Shown piece by piece: positions 7,561 to 13,507 of a stretch of 14,386 bases of DNA (position 1 is the first letter of the stretch; the number at the start of each line of letters is the position of its first letter). Source of the DNA: Betaproteobacteria bacterium (GTDB lineage: Bacteria > Pseudomonadota > Gammaproteobacteria > Burkholderiales > Rhodocyclaceae); assembly GCA_028065725.1 (NCBI GenBank), contig JAPTVL010000076.1:1-14386 (forward strand), given 5' to 3'. Position numbers and translations under genes: made by a program. The notes under the pieces are model-generated. The model searched no databases and was not told where the DNA came from. It saw only the letters and a list, made by a program, of their open reading frames with translations.

Positions 7561-8942
7561 TGAAAGATCGTATGCCCCGCGTCTTCATTTCGGCCGCGCA
7601 TAAATCATCCGGCAAGACCACGCTCACCCTGGGCCTGTGCGCTGCGCTGCATGCGCGCGGCCATGCGGTGCAGCCGTTCAAGAAAGGGCCCGACTATATC
7701 GACCCCCTGTGGTTGGGGATGGCGGCGCAGCGCCCCTGCTACAACCTCGATTTTCACATGATGCAACGCAACGAGATCGAGCAGCAGTTCGTCCGCGCTG
7801 CAGCCAGTGCCCGCATCAGCCTGATCGAAGGCAACAAGGGCCTGTACGACGGACTCGATCTCGATGGCAGCAACAGCAACGCGGCGCTCGCCAAGCTGCT
7901 GGACGCGCCGGTGGTGCTGGTGATCGACGCGCGCGGCATGACGCGCGGCGTCGCGCCGCTGATCCTGGGCTATCAGGCATTCGATCCGGATATCCGCATC
8001 GCTGGGGTCATTCTCAACAACCTCGGCGGCAGCCGCCATGAATCGAAACTGCGCGCGGTGATCGAGCATTACACCGACGTCGAGGTGATCGGCGCGGTGC
8101 AGCACGAGGCGAGCATGCAGATCGCCGAACGCCATCTCGGCTTGGTACCGGCCAACGAGCAGGATGTGGCGCGCGCGCGGATTCAGCACGTCGGAGAACG
8201 CGTGGCAGCGCAGGTCGATCTTGAGCGCTTGCTGGGGATTGCCGACAGTGCGCCGGCCCTCAACGCTCCGCTTCCGGCTGAAATGACACAGCCAGCCGAG
8301 CGGCTGCGCATCGGCATCGCGCACGACCAGGCCTTCGGTTTTTACTACAGCGAGGATCTCGACAGCCTCCGCGCCGCCAACGTGGAACTGGTCGATATCG
8401 ACACCCTGCATGGGCAGGCGTTGCCCGAGGTCGACGGCCTCATCATCGGCGGCGGCTTCCCCGAAATGTTCATGAAGGAGCTCGAATCCAACGTGACCCT
8501 GCGCACGCAGATTCGCGGTGCCATCGAAGCCGGGCTGCCGACCTATGCCGAATGCGGCGGGCTGATGTACCTGTCGAAAAGCCTCAACTGGCAGGGGCAG
8601 ACGCGCGAGATGGTCGGCGTGGTTCCGGGCGACACGGTGATGCACGAACGCCCGGTCGGGCGGGGCTATGCCCGCCTGCAGCCGACTGGCGAGGACCGCT
8701 GGCAGGAAACCGAACCGATCCCGGCGCATGAATTTCACTATTCGAGCTTGGAAAACCTGCCGGCCGACGCCATATATGCTTACAAGGTGCAGCGCGGTCA
8801 TGGTATCGACGGTCAGCATGACGGCTATCAGCAACACAACCTGCTGGCCGGCTATGTGCATCGTCGCGGCACTGGCGCGCAGGGCTGGATCGCGCCTTTT
8901 TTGAATCAGGTACGCGCGCACAAGGCGCGCGCTGCCGCTTAA
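7545..8942 (+). CDS. dsrN: DsrN, siroheme amidase (CbiA/CobB-like glutamine amidotransferase)
   Basis: This protein of 465 residues (from 7545) is homologous to cobyrinic acid a,c-diamide synthase. In dsr loci it amidates siroheme to the siroheme amide used by DsrAB. The N-terminal dethiobiotin-synthetase-like domain has the P-loop SAAHKSSGKTT (residues 16-26). The C-terminal class I glutamine amidotransferase domain has nucleophile Cys337 in YAECGGLMYLS and the HEFHYS motif at 395-400 with the likely catalytic His. Three in-frame ATGs compete: 7545 (AAGGGGA 13 bases upstream), 7560 and 7572 (weak GAAAG, but the start closest to the usual family N-terminus, MPRVFISAAHK). The start is therefore uncertain by up to nine codons. 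No cobalamin genes surround it, supporting the dsr role. Confidence 0.93.
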   Translation: MGYKPMKDRMPRVFISAAHKSSGKTTLTLGLCAALHARGHAVQPFKKGPDYIDPLWLGMAAQRPCYNLDFHMMQRNEIEQQFVRAAASARISLIEGNKGLYDGLDLDGSNSNAALAKLLDAPVVLVIDARGMTRGVAPLILGYQAFDPDIRIAGVILNNLGGSRHESKLRAVIEHYTDVEVIGAVQHEASMQIAERHLGLVPANEQDVARARIQHVGERVAAQVDLERLLGIADSAPALNAPLPAEMTQPAERLRIGIAHDQAFGFYYSEDLDSLRAANVELVDIDTLHGQALPEVDGLIIGGGFPEMFMKELESNVTLRTQIRGAIEAGLPTYAECGGLMYLSKSLNWQGQTREMVGVVPGDTVMHERPVGRGYARLQPTGEDRWQETEPIPAHEFHYSSLENLPADAIYAYKVQRGHGIDGQHDGYQQHNLLAGYVHRRGTGAQGWIAPFLNQVRAHKARAAA

Positions 8943-8961
8943 CTATCGCAAGGACACGCCC

Positions 8962-9294
8962 ATGATCAAGATCACCGATGCCGCCGCCGCGCAGATTCGC
9001 ACCGCCAACAACAACCCTGACGTGTTCGACATGATCCTGCGCGTCGCCGCCTATCAGGAAGACGACGGCAGCGTGAACTACGGCATGGGCTTCGACATCG
9101 AGCGCGAGGCCGATGAGCATCTCGTCGTCAACGGCATCGAGATTTTGATCGCGGCCTCCAGCACGCCCTATTTGCAGGGTGTGACACTCGACTTCGTTGA
9201 AATGAGTCCCGGCGACATGCGTTTCATTTTCATCCCGCCGTATTCTGCCGGCGCCGATACCGAGCCTGGCGACGAAGCCGCACCTACCGAGTAA
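8962..9294 (+). CDS. dsrR: DsrR, cysteine-free IscA-like protein
   Basis: This 110-residue protein has the HesB/IscA/SufA fold signature (KITDAAAAQIR, then the glycine-containing middle and the FVEMSPGDMRFIFIPP end). It contains no cysteine at all, so it cannot bind an Fe-S cluster through the three cysteines used by A-type carriers. This is the known hallmark of DsrR. In Allochromatium its loss lowers Dsr protein levels, and a post-transcriptional effect on dsr expression was proposed. The last 16 or so residues are acidic and low in complexity (ADTEPGDEAAPTE). The ATG at 8962 follows AAGGA (8950-8954) at 7 bases. The gene lies 19 bases after dsrN and 5 before cysG, so it is in the same transcription unit. 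Confidence 0.92.
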   Translation: MIKITDAAAAQIRTANNNPDVFDMILRVAAYQEDDGSVNYGMGFDIEREADEHLVVNGIEILIAASSTPYLQGVTLDFVEMSPGDMRFIFIPPYSAGADTEPGDEAAPTE

Positions 9295-9299
9295 ATCCC

Positions 9300-10739
9300 A
9301 TGAATTACCTGCCCATTTTCCTCGACCTGCGCGACCGCCACTGCCTGGTGGTGGGCGGTTCCGAAACCGCCGCGCGCAAGGCCGAATTGCTGTTGCGCGC
9401 CGGCGCATACGTCGATGTTGCCGCGCCTGCCACGCACGAGGGCTTTGAGCGCCTGCCGCACGCTGATCACCTGAAACGCATCGCGGATGCGTTCACGCCC
9501 GAGCTGCTCGATGGCAAGGACGCAGTGATTGTGGTCGAGGACGATGCGGCAGCCGCCAAGGCCGTCGCCGATGCGGCGCGCGCGCGCCACATCCCGGTGA
9601 ATGTGGCCGACAAGCCCGATCTGTGCAGTTTCATCCTGCCGTCGATCATCGATCGCTCGCCGATCATGGTGGCGGTCTCCAGCGGCGGCGAATCCCCGGT
9701 GCTGGCGCGCATGCTGCGTGCGCGCCTTGAGACCATGATTCCCGCCGCCTACGGCCGCCTCTCCGCGCTGGCGTCGCGCTACAAGGGACGCGTGCGCGAG
9801 GCGATCAAGCCCGAACAGCGCCGCGCCTTCTGGGAAAAGGTATTCCTCTCGCCGGTCGCCGAGATGGTGTTTTCCGGCCGCGATGTCGAGGCCGAGGCCC
9901 AACTCGACGCCATGATCAGGGACAGCGCCACCCACGACATCCCCCGCGGCGAGGTCTACCTGGTCGGCGCGGGTCCGGGCAACCCCGACCTGCTGACTTT
10001 CCGTGCGCTGCGCCTGATGCAGCAGGCCGACGTGATCGTCTACGACCGCCTCGTCTCGCAGCCCATTCTGGACATGTGCCGGCGCGACGCCGAGCGCGTC
10101 TACGTCGGCAAGGAACGCGACGACCACGCGGTGCCGCAGGAGGAGATCAACCTCATGCTGGTGCGTCTGGCCAAGGAAGGCAAGCGCACGCTACGCCTGA
10201 AGGGCGGCGATCCTTTCATCTTCGGCCGAGGCGGCGAAGAAATCGAGACCCTGGTCGAGCATGGCGTGCCGTTCCAGGTGGTGCCCGGCATCACCGCCGC
10301 CGCTGGCGTGGCGTCCTATGCGGGCATTCCGCTCACTCACCGCGACTACGCGCAGTCGGTCGCCTTCGTCACCGGGCATCTGAAGGAAAACACCTTCAAC
10401 ATGAACTGGGAAGGCATCGCACGCAAAGACCAGACCATCGTCATCTACATGGGACTGAAAGGCCTGCCGCTGCTGTGCGAGGCGCTGATCAAGCACGGCC
10501 TCACCGCCGACACGCCCGCCGCCATCATCCAGCACGGCACGCTGCCCACGCAGCGTGTCATCACCGGCGACCTCACTACGCTGCCGGCGCTGGCCAAAGA
10601 GGCCGGGCTCAAGGCGCCCACGCTCATCATCGTCGGCAACGTCGTCAAGCTGCGCGAAAAGCTGGGCTGGTATCAGCCCGAACTGCACAGCGAGCAGGCG
10701 CACCGCACCCCGCTCGAAGCGCCGGATCACCTGCGCTGA
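9300..10739 (+). CDS. cysG: CysG, trifunctional siroheme synthase
   Basis: This 479-residue enzyme makes siroheme from uroporphyrinogen III in three steps. The N-terminal precorrin-2 dehydrogenase/ferrochelatase half (about 1-210) starts YLPIFLDLRDRHCLVVGG with an NAD-binding Rossmann motif, and keeps Asp104 and Ser128, which align by number with the catalytic Asp and the phosphoserine of Salmonella CysG. The C-terminal S-adenosylmethionine methyltransferase half (about 216-460) has VYLVGAGPGNPDLLT, VYDRLVS (Asp249), RLKGGDPFIFGRGGEE and YMGL. The length is standard. The start is 5 bases after the dsrR stop with only a weak ribosome site, so coupling is likely. Its place behind dsrN-dsrR ties siroheme supply to DsrAB, although sulfite assimilation could also draw on it. 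Confidence 0.97.
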   Translation: MNYLPIFLDLRDRHCLVVGGSETAARKAELLLRAGAYVDVAAPATHEGFERLPHADHLKRIADAFTPELLDGKDAVIVVEDDAAAAKAVADAARARHIPVNVADKPDLCSFILPSIIDRSPIMVAVSSGGESPVLARMLRARLETMIPAAYGRLSALASRYKGRVREAIKPEQRRAFWEKVFLSPVAEMVFSGRDVEAEAQLDAMIRDSATHDIPRGEVYLVGAGPGNPDLLTFRALRLMQQADVIVYDRLVSQPILDMCRRDAERVYVGKERDDHAVPQEEINLMLVRLAKEGKRTLRLKGGDPFIFGRGGEEIETLVEHGVPFQVVPGITAAAGVASYAGIPLTHRDYAQSVAFVTGHLKENTFNMNWEGIARKDQTIVIYMGLKGLPLLCEALIKHGLTADTPAAIIQHGTLPTQRVITGDLTTLPALAKEAGLKAPTLIIVGNVVKLREKLGWYQPELHSEQAHRTPLEAPDHLR

Positions 10740-10746
10740 CAGCGGG

Positions 10747-11568
10747 ATGCTGACTGTGCGCCCGGATTTGGGCAGCCGCGCCGGCATCGACGCACAGGTG
10801 GCCTTGATGCGGCAGACCGGACAGCATATCCAGCCGGTACGGTGGCAAGGGCAAGCCGCCTGGCTCAAGCTCAGTGTGCCGCAGCCGCCCGCATGGCGCT
10901 ATCAACTGCTGGCCGGCATGGCCAGAATGCTGCAGCATTCCGCGATGCAGCCGGTGCGCCCGCATGGTGGCGCCGCCGGCATACGCAACGAAGCCGGGCG
11001 TCTGGCCGCGCTTGCCGCTGCCGGCCTGCTCGTTCCACAGTTGCTGGAACAAGACGATCACTGGCTGCTGATTTCCGACCTCGGCCACACCACGCTCGAA
11101 ATGCTGATCCGCCGGGCCGATCCCGATGCGCAACTGGAACACTGGCAACAGGGCGCCGACTACATCCGGCAGGCGCATCGGGCCGGCCAATATCTGAGTC
11201 AGGCTTTCGCGCGAAACCTGGTGTGGTCGCCCGAAGAGGGGCTTGGTGCGATCGACTTCGAGGACGACCCGATCAGTGCCATGACGCTGGCGCAAGCACA
11301 GGTCCGTGACTGGCTGCCGTATCTGTTTTCCACTGCGATTTATTTCGAAGATCGTTTGCCGTTGCTGTGCGCCGCCATCCGCGACGTGCTGGCGCACGAA
11401 GAGCCGGCCGTGCGCGATGGCGTCTACACTGCGCTGCGTCGCACCGCCTGGCTGCGTGTCTTGCGCTGGCTGCCGCAACGGATGCAGCGGCGCGATGTCC
11501 TGAAAACCCAGTGCTTTGGGGAACTGGCACGCCTGTGCAGCCAGCATGCTCCGCGTCGTCGCTCATGA
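10747..11568 (+). CDS. kinase-fold protein (BUD32-like), probably without the catalytic Asp
   Basis: This 273-residue soluble protein resembles short kinase-like proteins often annotated BUD32/Kdo-kinase-like in betaproteobacteria (recognised by pattern, not by search). Candidate kinase landmarks are Lys41 in AWLKLS (beta-3), Glu82 in RNEAGRL (helix C), hinge WLLISDLG at 106-113, Asn157 in SQAFARNLVW (catalytic loop position) and Asp170 in AIDFEDDP (DFG-like metal site). The usual HxD aspartate of the catalytic loop is not visible: the segment reads QYLSQAFARN. No signal peptide or membrane segment is seen. The C-terminus is Arg-rich. The ATG at 10747 is 7 bases after cysG, with a poor ribosome site (AGCGGG), so it is likely co-translated. 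Substrate and role are unknown. Confidence 0.75.
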   Translation: MLTVRPDLGSRAGIDAQVALMRQTGQHIQPVRWQGQAAWLKLSVPQPPAWRYQLLAGMARMLQHSAMQPVRPHGGAAGIRNEAGRLAALAAAGLLVPQLLEQDDHWLLISDLGHTTLEMLIRRADPDAQLEHWQQGADYIRQAHRAGQYLSQAFARNLVWSPEEGLGAIDFEDDPISAMTLAQAQVRDWLPYLFSTAIYFEDRLPLLCAAIRDVLAHEEPAVRDGVYTALRRTAWLRVLRWLPQRMQRRDVLKTQCFGELARLCSQHAPRRRS

Positions 11569-11623
11569 ACAGGCTGCCCGTGCGTTTCGAATTCCCGCGG
11601 CCTGCAGTTCAAAAACTGAACGC

Positions 11624-13330
11624 TTAAATCTGCGCCGTCGCGTTCGCATCGGCGTGTTCGCTTACATGGCGCACCATGCTGTTCGCCAGTTCCCGTTCCC
11701 CCACCAGTACTTCGACCGCCTGGTCGCGACGCAGCAGCGCGGCCTCGTCCTCGCTGTGGCTGCGCACGACGACGTGGATGCGCGGGTTGAGGGTGCGTGC
11801 GATCTCGATCATCTTGCGCGCCTTGAAGACGTCAGGCGTGGCAATCACCAGCATCTGCGCGCGGGCGACATGCGCCTGGATCAGCACCGCCGGTTCGAAC
11901 GCATCGCCGACGACCGCGTGGATGCCGCGTCCGCGCAGTTTCTCGACGGCTTCGCGCTGCTGCTCCGCGACCACATAGGGCAGTCCGCGTTGGTCAAGCG
12001 CCTCGGCAATGCGCTGTCCGACGCGGCCGAACCCCACCAGTACCACGTGGCTGCTCAGGGAGTGTGGGGTCACGTCGGCGGGCAGTTCGGCCAGCGGGTC
12101 GTCGCGGTGTTCCAGTTCGCGTGCGCGGCGCGAGCGTGAACGGATCCAATCCTGTGCCGGTTCCACCAATTGAAACACCAGCGGGTTGAGCGCGATCGAA
12201 ATCAGTGCGCCCGCCAGAATCAGGCTTTGCCCTTCCGCCGGCAGCACGCCGAGCGCCACCCCGAGCCCGGCCAGAATGAACGAGAATTCGCCGATCTGCG
12301 CGAGGCTGGCCGATACCGTCAGCGCGGTATTGAGCGGATAACGGAATGCCAGAACGAGCAGAAACGCCGCCAGCGATTTGCCGAACACGATGACGGCGAC
12401 CACCGACAGCACCTGCAGGGGTTGCTCGAGCAACACGCGCGGATCGAACAGCATGCCCACCGAGACGAAGAACAGCACGGCGAAGGCATCCCTGAGCGGC
12501 AGCGATTCCTCGGCGGCGCGGTAGCTCAGCGCCGATTCGCGCAGCACCATGCCGGCGAAGAAGGCACCCAGTGCGAACGACACGCCGAACAAGGCCGACG
12601 AGCCGTACGCGATGCCGAGCGCGGCGGCCACCACGCACAGTGTGAACAGTTCGCGCGAACCGGTGCGCGCCACCTGCCACAGGAGCCAGGGAAAGAGCCG
12701 CCGCCCCACCACCAGCATCAGACCGATGAACAGCGCCACCTCGCCAAGCGTGAGCGCCAGCGTGCCCAGCAGCGATTGCGTGTCGGTCGTCGTGCCGCTG
12801 CCGCCAAACATCCCCGCCAGCGGCGGCAGCAACACCAGCACCATCACCATCACCAGGTCTTCCACCACCAGCCAGCCCACCGCGATGCGGCCGTTCGGCG
12901 TGGCCAGCACCCCGCGGCTTTCCAGCGCCTTCAGCAGCACCACCGTGCTCGCCACCGACAGCGACAGCCCGAACACGATACCGGCCATCAGGTTCCAGTC
13001 CCACCAGTGGGCCAGGCCCATCCCCATCGCCGTCGCCACCGCAATCTGCACCACGGCGCCGGGCAGTGCGATTTTCTTCACCGACAACAGATCGTCGAGC
13101 GAGAAATGCAGCCCCACGCCGAACATCAGCAGCATTACGCCGATCTCGGCCAATTGCCCTGCCAGCGCCGTATCCGCGACGAAGCCCGGGGTGAAGGGGC
13201 CGATCACAATCCCGGCGAGCAGGTATCCCACCAAAGCGGGCAGCCTCAGGCGAACGGCGATGAAACCAAAGATCAATGCCAGCCCAAGCGCGGCGGAAAT
13301 CGTGGTGATGAGGTCGACACTGTGTGGCAT
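11624..13330 (-). CDS. ybaL: YbaL/KefC-type monovalent cation:proton antiporter (CPA2) with RCK domain
   Basis: This 568-residue inner-membrane protein is predicted to exchange K+ or Na+ for protons. The N-terminal half (about 1-390) is a hydrophobic exchanger domain with LVGYLLAGIVIGPFTPGFVA, LAEIGVMLLMFGVGLHFSL and the VGWLVVEDLVMV helix, closest in pattern to E. coli YbaL. A charged linker (395-425) leads to a cytoplasmic TrkA-N/RCK domain (428-550) with nucleotide motif VGFGRVG (432-438) and AVVGDAFEP. The ATG at 13330 is the only start upstream of the conserved region. It faces the kinase-like gene tail to tail (55-base gap) and is divergent from nifJ. No partner regulator such as KefF/KefG is adjacent. 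Nothing links it functionally to dsr, so it is probably a separate housekeeping unit. Confidence 0.9.
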   Translation of the reverse strand: MPHSVDLITTISAALGLALIFGFIAVRLRLPALVGYLLAGIVIGPFTPGFVADTALAGQLAEIGVMLLMFGVGLHFSLDDLLSVKKIALPGAVVQIAVATAMGMGLAHWWDWNLMAGIVFGLSLSVASTVVLLKALESRGVLATPNGRIAVGWLVVEDLVMVMVLVLLPPLAGMFGGSGTTTDTQSLLGTLALTLGEVALFIGLMLVVGRRLFPWLLWQVARTGSRELFTLCVVAAALGIAYGSSALFGVSFALGAFFAGMVLRESALSYRAAEESLPLRDAFAVLFFVSVGMLFDPRVLLEQPLQVLSVVAVIVFGKSLAAFLLVLAFRYPLNTALTVSASLAQIGEFSFILAGLGVALGVLPAEGQSLILAGALISIALNPLVFQLVEPAQDWIRSRSRRARELEHRDDPLAELPADVTPHSLSSHVVLVGFGRVGQRIAEALDQRGLPYVVAEQQREAVEKLRGRGIHAVVGDAFEPAVLIQAHVARAQMLVIATPDVFKARKMIEIARTLNPRIHVVVRSHSEDEAALLRRDQAVEVLVGERELANSMVRHVSEHADANATAQI

Positions 13331-13507
13331 AACAGGTCACCGGCAGTCAGACCGGTATATAGTCGAGTCAAGGTGGACGGCTTGAGTTTACAGGATGCGT
13401 CCGTCTCGTTTGTTCCGCAGCTTCGGGTGCGATCTCTGCCGGGAGGACTGGCTCAATTTCAACGCGCGTCTAGAATAAAAGACAGATTTGTCCTGGAAGC
13501 GTCAGCC
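13331..13507. other. divergent intergenic region ybaL/nifJ
   Basis: This is the longest gene-free stretch (177 bases), between two divergently transcribed genes, so both promoters should lie here. It is less GC-rich around 13356-13361 (TATATA), which could serve ybaL, although no good -35 is found 16-18 bases upstream on that strand. No RNA gene or recognised operator is seen. Confidence 0.5.
13448..13476 (+). promoter_or_regulatory. candidate sigma70-type promoter of nifJ
   Basis: TAGAAT (13471-13476, five of six to the -10 consensus) is spaced 17 bases from CTGGCT (13448-13453, only three of six to the -35). Transcription would start near 13483, leaving a short leader before GGAAG (13495-13499) and the ATG at 13508. 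The -10 is reasonable and the -35 weak. Confidence 0.3.

Noticed and set aside
7424..7571. Cobalamin riboswitch before the CbiA-like gene
   Set aside because: The conserved B12-box core is not found, the region is too short, and dsrN acts on siroheme, not cobalamin.
7605..8921. 438-codon - strand open frame opposite dsrN
   Set aside because: Antisense shadow; the + strand has the P-loop and amidotransferase motifs.
7545..8942. Calling this gene cobB/cbiA for cobalamin synthesis
   Set aside because: The fold is the same, but the position between dsrP and dsrR and the adjacent cysG point to siroheme amidation; no cobalamin genes are nearby.
11569..11623. Bidirectional terminator between the converging kinase-like gene and ybaL
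   Set aside because: Only a weak GTTC/GAAC stem (11607-11610 with 11618-11621) is present; too short to support a call.
11516..12139. + strand frame of 207 codons at the end of the kinase-like gene and into ybaL
   Set aside because: It overlaps the coding end of ybaL on the other strand and has the composition of an antisense product.
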